From: Streptomyces capoamus
Lineage (GTDB): Bacteria; Actinomycetota; Actinomycetes; Streptomycetales; Streptomycetaceae
Assembly: GCF_014654935.1 (NCBI RefSeq)
Contig: NZ_BNBF01000021.1
Coordinates: forward strand, 65,110-102,824
DNA length: 37,715 nt
Direction of reading: 5' to 3'
A model generated the notes under the pieces. It had not been told where the DNA came from. It saw only the letters and a list, made by a program, of their open reading frames with translations, and made no database searches. A program made the translations under genes and the position numbers. Positions 1-8,671 of the stretch are shown here, piece after piece; within the stretch, counting starts at the first letter, position 1, and each line of letters starts with the position of its first letter.

Positions 1-2
1 TG

Positions 3-1622
3 TACGAGGGTCCCGTCGGGGAGGCCGTGCGGACCGCGTTCGCCGAGTGCGAGCAGCTGGTGTGCTTCCTGGCCACCGGCGCGGTGGTGCGGCTGCTCGC
101 GCCGCTGCTCGGTGACAAGGCGGCCGACCCCGGTGTGGTCTGCGTGGACGAGGCGGGCCGCTTCGCGGTGTCGCTGGTCGGCGGGCACGGCGGCGGCGCC
201 AACGAACTCGCCCGCGAGGTCGGGGAGGTGCTGGGCGCCGAGCCGGTGGTGACGACGGCGACGGACTCCGCCGGACTGCCGGGTCTGGACACCCTCGGGC
301 TGCCCTACGAGGGTGCGGTCGCCGAGGTCTCCCGGGCCCTGCTGGACGGTGAACCGGTCGCGCTGGAGGCGGAGGTGGCGTGGCCGCTGCCGCCGCTGCC
401 GCTCGCGCCGCAGGGGCCGTACACGATCCGGCTCACCGACCGGGCCGTGCCGCCCGGCGAGCGGGAGGTGCTGCTCCGGCCGCCGTCGCTGGTGGTCGGG
501 GTGGGCGCGTCGAAGGGCGCGCCGGCCGAGGAGGTCCTCGCCCTGGTCGAGGCGGCGCTGCGGGAGGCGGGGCTGTCGCCGCGGTCGGTCGGCGAGCTGG
601 CCACCGTGGACGCCAAGGCGGACGAGCCCGGTCTCGTGGCCGCCGCCGAGCGGCTCGGCGTCCCCCTGGTGACGTATCCGGCCGGGGAACTGGCGGGCGT
701 GGCGGTGCCGAACCCGTCGGCGGCGCCGCTCGCGGCCGTCGGCACCCCGTCCGTCGCCGAGGCCGCCGCCCTGGCGCGCGGCGGTGAACTCCTCGTGCCC
801 AAGCGGAAGTCCGAGCGGGCCGACGGGCAGCCGGCGATGGCGACCTGTGCCGTGGTACGGCGGCCGGCGCGCGGGCGGCTCGCCGTGGTCGGGCTCGGGC
901 CGGGCGCCCGGGACCTGCTCACCCCGCGGGCGGCGGCCGAACTGCGGCGGGCCTCGGTCCTGGTCGGGCTCGACCAGTACGTGGACCAGATCCGCGACCT
1001 GCTGCGGCCGGGCACCCGGGTGCTGGAGTCGGGGCTCGGCGCGGAGGAGGAGCGGGCCCGTACGGCGGTCGCGGAGGCCCGCAGGGGGCAGGCGGTGGCG
1101 CTGATCGGCAGCGGGGACGCGGGCGTGTACGCCATGGCCTCCCCGGCGCTCGCCGAGGCGTCCGACGACATCGACGTGGTCGGGGTGCCCGGGGTGACGG
1201 CCGCGCTGGCCGCCGGGGCGGTGCTGGGCGCGCCGCTGGGCCACGACCACGTGTCCATCAGCCTGTCCGACCTGCACACGCCGTGGGAGGTCATCGAGCG
1301 CCGGGTGCGCGCGGCGGCCGAGGCGGACCTCGTCGTCACGTTCTACAACCCGCGCTCGCGGGGCCGCGACTGGCAGCTGCCCAAGGCCCTCGCGATCCTC
1401 GCCGGGCACCGTGCGCCGGCCACCCCCGTCGGCGTCGTCCGCAACGCCTCCCGGCCGGACGAGTCCAGCCGGGTCACCACGCTCGCCGGACTCGACCCGG
1501 CGACCGTCGACATGATGACGGTCGTCACCGTGGGCAACACCGCGACCCGCACCGTCGCGGGGCGCATGGTCACCCCGCGCGGCTACCGCTGGCAGGAGAG
1601 CACCCGGGAGGGGACCCGGTGA
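3..1622 (+). CDS. cobJ: CbiG-CobJ fusion (cobalt-precorrin lyase / precorrin-3B C17-methyltransferase), 5' partial
   Basis: Two cobalamin-pathway domains lie in one chain. The first ~270 residues resemble CbiG (GGHGGGANELA segment, then the C-terminal domain with VGVGASKGAP), the enzyme that opens the ring lactone and releases the two-carbon unit as acetaldehyde. From about residue 280 follows a SAM-dependent tetrapyrrole methylase of the CobJ/CbiH type: VGLGPGARDLLTPRA, the GSGDAGVYAMA loop, VPGVTA and VTFYNPRSRGR. That enzyme methylates C17 with ring contraction. The frame is open to the window edge, so the true start lies upstream; a GTG at 27 is internal. CbiG-CobJ fusions are common in actinobacteria. 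The next gene, cbiX, starts 58 nt downstream, so this is probably one cobalamin operon. Family assignment is strong; the upstream boundary is not visible. Confidence 0.93.
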   Translation, partial: YEGPVGEAVRTAFAECEQLVCFLATGAVVRLLAPLLGDKAADPGVVCVDEAGRFAVSLVGGHGGGANELAREVGEVLGAEPVVTTATDSAGLPGLDTLGLPYEGAVAEVSRALLDGEPVALEAEVAWPLPPLPLAPQGPYTIRLTDRAVPPGEREVLLRPPSLVVGVGASKGAPAEEVLALVEAALREAGLSPRSVGELATVDAKADEPGLVAAAERLGVPLVTYPAGELAGVAVPNPSAAPLAAVGTPSVAEAAALARGGELLVPKRKSERADGQPAMATCAVVRRPARGRLAVVGLGPGARDLLTPRAAAELRRASVLVGLDQYVDQIRDLLRPGTRVLESGLGAEEERARTAVAEARRGQAVALIGSGDAGVYAMASPALAEASDDIDVVGVPGVTAALAAGAVLGAPLGHDHVSISLSDLHTPWEVIERRVRAAAEADLVVTFYNPRSRGRDWQLPKALAILAGHRAPATPVGVVRNASRPDESSRVTTLAGLDPATVDMMTVVTVGNTATRTVAGRMVTPRGYRWQESTREGTR

Positions 1623-1680
1623 CCCGGCCCCTCCCCGCTCCCCTGTCCCCCATCCGTCCGTCTCGTCCTCAGGAGATCTC

Positions 1681-2601
1681 GTGACCACCCCGCCCGCCCT
1701 GCTCATCGCCGGACACGGCACCCGTGACGACGCCGGCGCCGAGGCGTTCCGCGACTTCGTCCGGGAGCTGGGGCGCCGCCACCCCGGGCTGCCCGTCGCC
1801 GGCGGCTTCATCGAACTGTCCCCGCCGCCGCTGGGCGAGGCCGTCACCGAGCTGGTCGAGCAGGGCGTGCGCCGGTTCGCCGCGGTGCCGCTGATGCTGG
1901 TGTCCGCCGGGCACGCCAAGGGTGACATCCCGGCCGCGCTGGCCCGGGAGAAGGAGCGGCACCCGGGCATCTCCTACACCTACGGCCGCCCGCTGGGTCC
2001 GCACCCGGCGCTGCTGAGCGTGCTGGAGCGGCGCCTGGACGAGGTGCTGGGCGGCACGGACCGCTCGGAGGTCACCGTGCTGCTGGTCGGGCGCGGTTCG
2101 ACCGACCCCGACGCGAACGCGGAGGTGCACAAGGCGGCCCGGCTGCTGTGGGAGGGCCGCGGGTACGCCGGGGTCGAGACGGCGTTCGTGTCGCTGGCGG
2201 CCCCGGACGTGCCGAGCGGCCTGGACCGGTGCACGGCGCTGGGCGCGCGGCGGATCGTCGTCCTCCCCTACTTCCTGTTCACCGGGATCCTCCCGGACCG
2301 GGTGCGGCGGCAGACCGAGGAGTGGGCCGCCGCGCACCCGGCGGCCGACGTGCGCTCCGCCGACGTCATCGGGCCCGAGCCGGAGCTGCTGGACCTGGTG
2401 ATGGAGCGGTACGAGGAGGCCGTCAAGGGTGATCTGCGGATGAACTGCGACTCCTGCGTGTACCGGATCGCGCTGCCGGGCTTCGAGGACAAGGTGGGCC
2501 TGCCGCAGCAGCCGCACTTCCACCCGGACGACGACGACGACCACCACCACGGGCACGGGCACCACCACCACGGGGGGCACTCGCACAGCCATGCGCACTG
2601 A
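1681..2601 (+). CDS. cbiX: CbiX-type sirohydrochlorin cobaltochelatase with His-rich C-terminus
   Basis: A 306-aa class II chelatase that inserts cobalt (or iron in relatives) into sirohydrochlorin or a related precursor. The N-terminus has the LLIAGHGTRD metal-binding His motif, followed by PLMLVSAGHAKGDIP with the second His, as in CbiX/SirB. A second, divergent chelatase-like half (LLVGRGSTDPDAN) follows at about residue 138, so it is the long two-domain form. The last ~28 residues are an extreme Asp/His tail (DDDDD followed by runs of HHH, HGH, HSH) that probably binds or stores Co2+/Ni2+. GTG start preceded by AGGAG at 1671-1675. Its last 11 nt overlap the start of the cobC-like gene, so translation is coupled. 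Confidence 0.92.
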   Translation: MTTPPALLIAGHGTRDDAGAEAFRDFVRELGRRHPGLPVAGGFIELSPPPLGEAVTELVEQGVRRFAAVPLMLVSAGHAKGDIPAALAREKERHPGISYTYGRPLGPHPALLSVLERRLDEVLGGTDRSEVTVLLVGRGSTDPDANAEVHKAARLLWEGRGYAGVETAFVSLAAPDVPSGLDRCTALGARRIVVLPYFLFTGILPDRVRRQTEEWAAAHPAADVRSADVIGPEPELLDLVMERYEEAVKGDLRMNCDSCVYRIALPGFEDKVGLPQQPHFHPDDDDDHHHGHGHHHHGGHSHSHAH

Positions 2602-3664
2602 GACGGCCGGCGGGACCGGGCACGACCTGCGCCACCACGGGGACGCCGAAGTACGGGACGACGGCGCCGCGTTGACCGACCTCGCCGTCAACGTCCGTGC
2701 GGACACGCCTCCGGTGTGGCTCCGCGAGGAGATCGCCGGCTCGCTGTCGTCCCTCGCGGCCTACCCGGACGGGCGGGCCGCGCGGGCGGCGGTGGCGGCG
2801 CGGCACGGACTGCCGGTGGAGCGGGTGCTGCTGACGGCGGGTGCGGCGGAGGCGTTCGTGCTGCTCGCCCGGGCGCTGGAGGTGCGCCGGCCGGTCGTGG
2901 TGCACCCGCAGTTCACGGAGCCGGAGGCCGCGCTGCGGGACGCCGGGCACACCGTGGACCGGGTGCTGCTGCGGGAGGAGGAGGGCTTCCGGCTGGACCC
3001 GGCGGCGGTGCCGGAGGACGCGGACCTGGTGGTGGTCGGCAACCCCACCAATCCGACGTCCGTGCTGCACCCCGCGGAGACGGTGGTCCGGCTCGCCCGG
3101 CCGGGGCGGACGCTGGTGGTGGACGAGGCGTTCATGGACGCGGTGCCGGGTGAGCGGGAGGCGCTGGCCGGCCGGACCGGGGTGCCGGGGCTCGTCGTGC
3201 TGCGCAGCCTCACCAAGACCTGGGGACTGGCCGGGCTGCGCGTCGGGTACGTGCTGGCCGCCCCGGGGATCATCGCCGAGCTGGAGCGGGCGCAGCCGCT
3301 GTGGCCGGTGTCCACGCCGGCGCTGGTCGCCGCGCGGGCCTGCGTGGCGCCGCGGGCACTGGCCGAGGCGGGGCACGCGGCGCACCGCATCGCCGGGGAC
3401 CGGGCGCACCTGGTGACCGGGCTGGCCGCGTTCGCCGCGCGCGGGGTGCGGGTGGTGGAGCCGGCCGAGGGCCCCTTCGTGCTGGTCCGGATGCCGGACG
3501 CGGCGGGCGTACGGCGACGGCTGCGGGCGCTCGGCTACGCGGTGCGGCGGGGGGACACGTTCCCGGGGCTCGGGGAGGACTGGGTGCGGGTCGCCGTGCG
3601 GGACCGGGCGACGGTGAACGGCTTCCTGCGGGCCCTGTCCGCCGCGCTGGATCCCTCCGGCTGA
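2591..3664 (+). CDS. cobC: CobC/Rv2231c-like PLP-dependent aminotransferase (cobalamin side-chain, threonine-phosphate decarboxylase type)
   Basis: A 357-aa fold-type I PLP enzyme of the histidinol-phosphate aminotransferase/CobD-CobC group. Visible motifs are GNPTNPTSVL (PLP pocket Asn), VVDEAFMDAVPGE (PLP-ring Asp) and SLTKTWGLAGLRVGY, whose Lys should form the Schiff base. In cobalamin pathways this family makes the aminopropanol linker from threonine phosphate. The ATG at 2591 lies inside the end of cbiX (11-nt overlap), and no closer ribosome site is needed if translation is coupled. The context supports a cobalamin role over histidine synthesis. The exact reaction (decarboxylation versus transamination) cannot be told from sequence. 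Confidence 0.85.
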   Translation: MRTETAGGTGHDLRHHGDAEVRDDGAALTDLAVNVRADTPPVWLREEIAGSLSSLAAYPDGRAARAAVAARHGLPVERVLLTAGAAEAFVLLARALEVRRPVVVHPQFTEPEAALRDAGHTVDRVLLREEEGFRLDPAAVPEDADLVVVGNPTNPTSVLHPAETVVRLARPGRTLVVDEAFMDAVPGEREALAGRTGVPGLVVLRSLTKTWGLAGLRVGYVLAAPGIIAELERAQPLWPVSTPALVAARACVAPRALAEAGHAAHRIAGDRAHLVTGLAAFAARGVRVVEPAEGPFVLVRMPDAAGVRRRLRALGYAVRRGDTFPGLGEDWVRVAVRDRATVNGFLRALSAALDPSG

Positions 3665-3919
3665 GACCGGCCGGCGGCCGGCACCCCGCCCCGCACCCGT
3701 GAACGAACGGGCCGGGCCGCACGCGGTGAACGAGCGGGACGGGTCGGCGGTCCCGGACTGCCGCGGCGCGTGGCGGGACGGCCGGCCGCTCGGCGCCGGG
3801 GCGTCCGGGTACGCCGGGCCCCGGCCGGGCCGGTAGTCCAGGTGGGCGGCCACCGGGCGCGCGGGCCGCGGGCCGCTCCCCGCCCGGGGCGACGGCCGCG
3901 GCCGGGGGGCCGGCGGCTT

Positions 3920-4810
3920 TCAGTTCCTTCTGCGTCGGGCGACCGTCACCGCTCCCCCGCCCGCCAGCAGCAGGGCCAGCGCGCCGCCCGCGACGTACGG
4001 GGTCGCCGGGTCGCCGCCGGTCTGCGCGAGGCCGCCCTGGGGGCGGGGGCCTGCCGGGTCGTGGCCCGGCACCGGCTTGCCGGTCGGCCTGGCCACCGGT
4101 GCCTCGCAGCTGGCCCCGGCCAGGGTGACCGTGCCCTCGATCCGCGCCACGTCGAGCTTCGCGGGGTTGACGGACACCTTCAGTTCGAGGGCGGTCGCGG
4201 CGGCCGTCCGGGTCGTGGTGCGCCGCTGGGACAGGTCGAGGCGGACCTCGCCGACACCGGGCACCTTCACCTCGGCCGGGCCGCCGGCGGTGAGGGTGAC
4301 GCGCTTGCCGAGGACCGTGACGGTGCCGAGGACGTTCGCGGCGGCGGTGGGGGCCTCGCCGGTCTCGCAGGTGGCCCGGGCGGTGACCGTGTCGGCCTCG
4401 ATCAGCGACAGCAGGGGCAGGCCGGGCAGGTGCAGCCGGGCGTGGGCGACCCGGACCGAGCCCTCGGCCCGCCGTCCGGTCACCGTGGCCCTGGCCTCGG
4501 CGGCGTCCGCGTCGAGGACGGTGAACGGCCTGCCGCCGTTCACGCCGTCGAGCCGGGCGGACAGCGCGGTGCGGTCGGCGCTGCGCGGGGCCCGGACCTC
4601 GTCGAGGGAGACCGCGAGCGGGACGTGCGCGGTCTTGTCGAGCAGGGACACGTCGAGCCCGGTGCGCAGGACGACGGCGGAGGCGCGACCGTGGTCGCCG
4701 CTCGCGTGCGCGGCGCCCGCGCCCAGGACCGCGGGCGCCGCGGTGAGGGCGGTGACCGTCGTGAGCGCGGCGAGACGGCGCGCGGGCATGCGGAAGTTGT
4801 TGCTGTTCAA
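3920..4810 (-). CDS. Sortase-anchored secreted protein (SCO1860-like, LAQTG motif)
   Basis: A secreted cell-wall protein of about 296 aa. The N-terminus has basic residues (MPARR), a hydrophobic Ala/Leu/Thr stretch and an AHA-SGD signal-peptidase site. The body has no known catalytic motif and contains two Cys residues in similar contexts (RATCETGEAP and GASCEAPVA). The C-terminus is a classic sorting signal: LAQTG about 36 residues from the end, a hydrophobic segment rich in Ala/Leu/Gly, and an RRRRN tail. LAxTG is the class E sortase motif typical of Streptomyces. I chose the TTG at 4810 (GGGGG 9 nt upstream); a TTG at 4852 would add 14 residues that do not resemble a signal peptide. Resemblance to the SCO1860 LAETG family is from memory. 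Function unknown. Confidence 0.8.
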   Translation of the reverse strand: MNSNNFRMPARRLAALTTVTALTAAPAVLGAGAAHASGDHGRASAVVLRTGLDVSLLDKTAHVPLAVSLDEVRAPRSADRTALSARLDGVNGGRPFTVLDADAAEARATVTGRRAEGSVRVAHARLHLPGLPLLSLIEADTVTARATCETGEAPTAAANVLGTVTVLGKRVTLTAGGPAEVKVPGVGEVRLDLSQRRTTTRTAAATALELKVSVNPAKLDVARIEGTVTLAGASCEAPVARPTGKPVPGHDPAGPRPQGGLAQTGGDPATPYVAGGALALLLAGGGAVTVARRRRN

Positions 4811-4953
4811 GGCGGTGGGACCCCCAGACGGAACCTGCTTGGGACCCGTCAACCTTGTCCCCGGTGTGGGTGAACGGTCAGCCTTCCGGGGTTACTTCAC
4901 CCGAACGTGGATTTCCCGCACGGCCATGCGAAGGGGCGCTCGCACGGGTCCGC

Positions 4954-6045
4954 CTACTCGACGACGCGTCCGTTCAGCACGACCCGTCGCGGCGCCGCCA
5001 GCACCCGTACGTCGGCCCGGGGATCGGCCTCGTACACGACGAGGTCGGCCGGGGCACCCTCCTCCAGGCCGGGCCGGCCGAGCCAGCGGCGGGCGGCCCA
5101 GGTGGTGGCGGCGAGCGCGTCGGCCGGCGGGAGGCCGGCGGTGACCAGTTCGGCGACCTCCCCGGCGACCAGGCCGTGGGCGAGCGAGCCGCCGGCGTCC
5201 GTGCCGACGAAGACCGGGATGCCGGCGTCGTAGGCGGCGCGGACGGTGTCGTAGCGCCGCTCGTGCAGCCGGCGCATGTGCGCGGACCAGCGCGGGAACT
5301 TCTCTTCGCCGCCGTCGGCGAGCCGGGGGAAGGTGGCGATGTTGACGAGGGTGGGGACGATCGCGACGCCCCGACGGGCGAACAGCGGGATCAGGTCCTC
5401 GGTGAGGCCGGTCGCGTGCTCGATGCAGTCGATGCCCGCCTCGACCAGGTCGCGCAGGGAGTTCTCGGCGAAGCAGTGGGCGGTGACGCGGGCGCCGAGC
5501 CGGTGGGCCTCGGCGATCGCCGCCTCCACCGCCTCGCGCGGCCAGCAGGGGGCGAGGTCGCCGAGGTCGCGGTCGATCCAGTCGCCGACCAGCTTCACCC
5601 AGCCGTCGCCGCGCCGGGCCTCCTGGCGGACGTAGGCGACCAGGTCCTCCGGCTCGACCTCCCAGGCGTAGTTGCGGATGTAGCGCCGGGTGCGGGCGAT
5701 GTGCCGGCCGGCCCGGATGATCTTCGGGAGGTCGTCCCGGTCGTCGATCCAGCGGGTGTCGGAGGGGGAGCCCGCGTCGCGGATCAGCAGGGTGCCCGCG
5801 TCCCGGTCGGTGAGGGCCTGCTTCTCGGCGGTGCCCGCGTCGACGGGGCCGTGCGCGTCGAGGCCGACGTGGCAGTGCGCGTCGACCAGGCCGGGCAGCG
5901 CCCAGCCCGTGACGGTCCGCACGTCCCGGGCGCCGGCGGGGCGGTCGTAGGAGATCCGGCCGCCGACGACCCACAGCTCGTCGCGGACGTCGTCCGGCCC
6001 CGCCAGGACCCGGCCCTTCACGTGCAGCACGGCGCCATCGCTCAT
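4954..6045 (-). CDS. Amidohydrolase family metal-dependent hydrolase
   Basis: A 363-aa member of the amidohydrolase superfamily, close to imidazolonepropionase and cyclic-imide/prolidase-like enzymes. It shows the DAHCH metal-binding HxH after a short beta-sandwich N-terminus, a candidate bridging Lys in WVKLVGDW, HCFAE and CIEHATGL His ligands, and GTDAGG with the catalytic Asp. The C-terminus (ADLVVYEADPR, VVLNGRVVE) closes the beta-sandwich domain. The ATG at 6045 has AGGG eight nt upstream and is preferred over a GTG at 6054. It begins 18 nt after the stop of the ABC ATPase gene and is probably the last gene of that operon, which suggests it hydrolyses the imported compound or its product. 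Substrate unknown. Confidence 0.87.
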   Translation of the reverse strand: MSDGAVLHVKGRVLAGPDDVRDELWVVGGRISYDRPAGARDVRTVTGWALPGLVDAHCHVGLDAHGPVDAGTAEKQALTDRDAGTLLIRDAGSPSDTRWIDDRDDLPKIIRAGRHIARTRRYIRNYAWEVEPEDLVAYVRQEARRGDGWVKLVGDWIDRDLGDLAPCWPREAVEAAIAEAHRLGARVTAHCFAENSLRDLVEAGIDCIEHATGLTEDLIPLFARRGVAIVPTLVNIATFPRLADGGEEKFPRWSAHMRRLHERRYDTVRAAYDAGIPVFVGTDAGGSLAHGLVAGEVAELVTAGLPPADALAATTWAARRWLGRPGLEEGAPADLVVYEADPRADVRVLAAPRRVVLNGRVVE

Positions 6046-6063
6046 GCACCGCACCCTAACGGC

Positions 6064-6858
6064 CTACGTCCCGGACTTCCCCACCTGGTCGGAGGTTTCC
6101 TCCTCCACCTCGGCCATCGCCGGGTCGAGCAGCCGGGACAGGAAGTGCCGGGTGCGCTCGTGCCGGGGGTCGCCGATCACCCGGTCGGGACGGCCGTCCT
6201 CGACGATCACGCCGCCGTCCATGAAGACGACCCGGTCGGCGACCTCGCGCGCGAAGGTCATCTCGTGGGTGACGACCATCATCGTCATGCCCTCCTCGGC
6301 GAGCCGGCGCATGACGGCCAGCACGTCGCCGACCAGCTCCGGGTCGAGCGCGGAGGTCGGCTCGTCGAAGAGCATCACCTCGGGGCCCATGGCGAGCGCG
6401 CGGGCGATGGCGACGCGCTGCTGCTGGCCGCCGGAGAGCGAGGCCGGGTAGGCGTCCGCCTTCTCGGAAAGGCCGACGCGGGCGAGGTTCTCGGCGGCGA
6501 CGCGCGCGGCCGTGGCCTTGTCCCGCCCGAGCACCCGGCGCTGCGGCAGCGTGAGGTTCTCGGTGACGTTCAGGTGGGGGAAGAGGTTGAACTGCTGGAA
6601 GACCATGCCGATGCGGCGGCGTACGGCGTCGATGTCGACGTCGGGGTCGGTCACCTCGGTGCCGCCGACGAAGACCTGGCCCCGGGTGGGCTCCTCCAGC
6701 AGGTTCACGCAGCGCAGCAGCGTCGACTTGCCGGAGCCGGAGGGGCCGATGACGCAGACGACCTCGCCCTGGCCGATCTCCAGGTCGATGCCGCGCAGCA
6801 CCTCGTTGTCGCCGAAGGACTTGTGCAGTCCGCGGACCTCGATCTCCGGACGGCTCAC
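6064..6858 (-). CDS. Polar amino acid ABC transporter ATPase (GlnQ type)
   Basis: A 264-aa cytoplasmic ATPase that powers the importer encoded just upstream. It has Walker [11 protein letters not shown]-loop [11 protein letters not shown], signature [16 protein letters not shown], Walker [15 protein letters not shown] and the H-loop VTHEM. The QQFNLFPHL and [18 protein letters not shown] segments are typical of the glutamine/histidine/general polar amino acid subfamily. The GTG start overlaps the permease stop by 4 nt (GTGA), so translation is coupled. The frame stays open far upstream, but that is read-through of the permease region; the conserved family N-terminus begins at this GTG. Confidence 0.93.
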   Translation of the reverse strand: MSRPEIEVRGLHKSFGDNEVLRGIDLEIGQGEVVCVIGPSGSGKSTLLRCVNLLEEPTRGQVFVGGTEVTDPDVDIDAVRRRIGMVFQQFNLFPHLNVTENLTLPQRRVLGRDKATAARVAAENLARVGLSEKADAYPASLSGGQQQRVAIARALAMGPEVMLFDEPTSALDPELVGDVLAVMRRLAEEGMTMMVVTHEMTFAREVADRVVFMDGGVIVEDGRPDRVIGDPRHERTRHFLSRLLDPAMAEVEEETSDQVGKSGT

Positions 6859-7688
6859 CGGATCGCCTCCCTGGCCTTGGCTTCCATACGGCGCACGACG
6901 AAGCTGAGCGGGATGGTGACCAGCAGGTAGCACAGGCCCGCGACCAGGATCGGCGTGGAGTTGGCGGTCGTACTGGCGAGGTCGCGGCCGAACTTGGACA
7001 GTTCCCGCTCCTCCAGGGTGACGCCGAGGAACAGCACCAGCGAGGAGTCCTTGAAGAGCAGGACGAGTTCGTTGGTGAGCGGCGGCAGGATGATCCGGAA
7101 GGCCTGCGGGACGATGATGGAGACCATGGCCCGGGCCGGCGAGAAGCCGAGCGAACGGGCCGCCTCCGTCTGCCCCTTGGGCACCGCCTGGATGCCGGCC
7201 CGGATGGTCTCGGCCATGTAGGCGGCCGAGACCAGGCCGAGCGCGATGGCTACCTTGCCGTAGGTGCCGCCCGGGATCTCCGTGCCGGGGAAGGCGAGCG
7301 GGACGGCCACGCCGACAAAGATGAAGATCAGCAGGGCGGGCAGACCGCGGAAGATCTCGATGTAGACGCCGGCCAGCCAGCGGTACGGGCCCACCGAGGA
7401 CAGCCGCATCAGCGCGATGACCATGCCGAGGACGAGCCCGACGACGAAGCCGGACAGCGTGTAGAGCACGGTGTTCTTCAGCGCCAGCGTGATGACGTCC
7501 GGGAACATCTGCCGGGCGATGTCCGCCTGGGCGAACTGGTTCCGCAGCCGGCCCCAGTCGGCCGTGACCGCGAAGGCGATCACGGCGGCGGCGAAGACGG
7601 CGTACTGCACGCCCCGCGAGATGCCGCGCTTCTGCCGCCGGGTCAGGCCCTTCTTCCTCGGTTGCAGTCGTACGTCGGTATCGCTCAT
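6855..7688 (-). CDS. Polar amino acid ABC transporter permease (HisM/GlnP type)
   Basis: A 277-aa inner-membrane permease. After a basic N-terminus ([12 protein letters not shown]) come a first TM segment, then [21 protein letters not shown], and the family fingerprint [19 protein letters not shown]. The cytoplasmic EAA loop reads [28 protein letters not shown], which docks the ATPase. This pattern is diagnostic of the HisMQ/GlnP amino acid permease family. The ATG at 7688 overlaps the stop of the binding-protein gene (ATGA), favouring it over upstream starts. A single permease suggests a homodimer. Ligand not predictable beyond polar amino acid. Confidence 0.93.
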   Translation of the reverse strand: MSDTDVRLQPRKKGLTRRQKRGISRGVQYAVFAAAVIAFAVTADWGRLRNQFAQADIARQMFPDVITLALKNTVLYTLSGFVVGLVLGMVIALMRLSSVGPYRWLAGVYIEIFRGLPALLIFIFVGVAVPLAFPGTEIPGGTYGKVAIALGLVSAAYMAETIRAGIQAVPKGQTEAARSLGFSPARAMVSIIVPQAFRIILPPLTNELVLLFKDSSLVLFLGVTLEERELSKFGRDLASTTANSTPILVAGLCYLLVTIPLSFVVRRMEAKAREAIR

Positions 7689-8533
7689 GAGGCGGCGGGG
7701 GAGGCCACGGACGGGGTGTACGGGCCGATCCACTTCTCGTAGATCTTCTTGTAGGTGCCGTCGGTCTTGGCGTCCTTGAGGGCCTTGTCGATGGCGTCGA
7801 GCAGCGCCTTGTTGCCCTTCTTGACGGTGAAGCCGTATTGCTCACCGGTCTTGAGGTTGTCGACGACCTTGAACTTGTCCGCGTTGGCCTTGTCCTTCAG
7901 CCAGCCCTGGACGACCGGGTAGTCGATGACGACGGCCTGGACCTGGCCGGTGCGCAGGCCGTTGAGGACGGCGTCGGAGGACTCGAAGGAGATCGGGTCG
8001 TAGCCCTTGCCCTTGACGTAGTCCTCGCCGGTGGTCTGCGCCTGGGCGCCGAGCTTCTTGCCCTTGGCCTTGACGTCGGCGAGCGAGCCGATGCCGCTGT
8101 TCTTGTCGACCAGGACGGCCTGGGTGGCCTCGAAGTACGGGTCGGAGAAGTCGACGTTCTTCTTGCGCTCGGCGGTGATGGTCATGCCGGCGGCGGCCAG
8201 GTCGCACTCGCCCGAGTTGAGGAAGGCACCGGTCTTGAAGTTCTCGAAGGGCGTGTCGAGGATCTGCTGCTTGACGCCGAGGTTCTTGGCCACGAGGTCG
8301 ATGAGGGAGACGTCGAAGCCCTGCACCTTGCCGTTCACCTCGGACTGGAACGGCGGGTAGGGCAGGTGGGTGCAGGTGGTCAGCTGACCGGCCTTGGCGA
8401 GGTGGACGCCCTTGACGGTGGTCTTGCCGCTCCCCGAGTCGCTGGAGGAGCAGCCGGCCGCGACGAGCACGAGTGCGGCGGTCGCGGTGGTGGCGGCCAG
8501 GATGCGGGTCCGGCGCCCTGCGAGCGTTTTCAT
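7685..8533 (-). CDS. Amino acid ABC transporter substrate-binding lipoprotein
   Basis: A 282-aa extracellular solute-binding protein, family 3. The N-terminus has a lipoprotein signal peptide ending in VAAGC with the acylated Cys at residue 28, then a Ser/Gly-rich linker (SSSDSGSGK). The mature domain shows [32 protein letters not shown] and [15 protein letters not shown], the standard ligand-pocket segments of glutamine/arginine-type binding proteins. ATG start with AGGAGATC upstream (reverse of 8540-8547). First gene of the operon binding protein - permease - ATPase - amidohydrolase, with a good promoter just upstream. Confidence 0.93.
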   Translation of the reverse strand: MKTLAGRRTRILAATTATAALVLVAAGCSSSDSGSGKTTVKGVHLAKAGQLTTCTHLPYPPFQSEVNGKVQGFDVSLIDLVAKNLGVKQQILDTPFENFKTGAFLNSGECDLAAAGMTITAERKKNVDFSDPYFEATQAVLVDKNSGIGSLADVKAKGKKLGAQAQTTGEDYVKGKGYDPISFESSDAVLNGLRTGQVQAVVIDYPVVQGWLKDKANADKFKVVDNLKTGEQYGFTVKKGNKALLDAIDKALKDAKTDGTYKKIYEKWIGPYTPSVASPAAS

Positions 8534-8568
8534 GGGGGAGATCTCCTGTGGGGGAACTATGGCTTCCG

Positions 8569-8597
8569 ATTATAAGGAAGGGTTTGAGTCTCTCAAA
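8569..8597 (-). promoter_or_regulatory. Sigma-70-like promoter of the ABC importer operon with overlapping dyad
   Basis: On the reverse strand a perfect TATAAT -10 box (8569-8574) lies 16 bp from a TTGAGA -35 box (8591-8596). The -35 box sits inside a perfect inverted repeat, TTTGAG-TCT-CTCAAA (8583-8597), which could be a repressor operator. The binding-protein start codon is 36 nt downstream of the -10. The boxes are seen directly; promoter function is inferred. Confidence 0.65.
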
Positions 8598-8671
8598 TCA
8601 AACCGATGGTTACGAGGGCTTTCCGCCTAGGATCGGTGGAGTCGACCTCCCCGAGCGAAGAGAGCACCGCC

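Noticed and set aside
2423..3853. Long reverse-strand frame opposite cobC
   Set aside because: Arg/Pro/Gly-rich shadow of a well-supported gene; no ribosome site or family pattern.
3665..3919. Small genes in the gap between cobC and the LAQTG protein
   Set aside because: Frames here are GC-bias artefacts. The stretch holds GC-rich short repeats (GTGAACGA-N-CGGG twice) and possible weak stems only.
4855..6930. A 691-codon open frame on the + strand
   Set aside because: It lies opposite the amidohydrolase and ABC ATPase genes, is composed of Gly/Asp/Val-rich low-complexity sequence, and has no motif. It is an artefact of high-GC third positions.
6064..7845. A 593-codon frame extending the ABC ATPase far upstream
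   Set aside because: The extra N-terminus is a shadow of the permease and binding-protein genes; the ATPase family N-terminus begins at GTG 6858.
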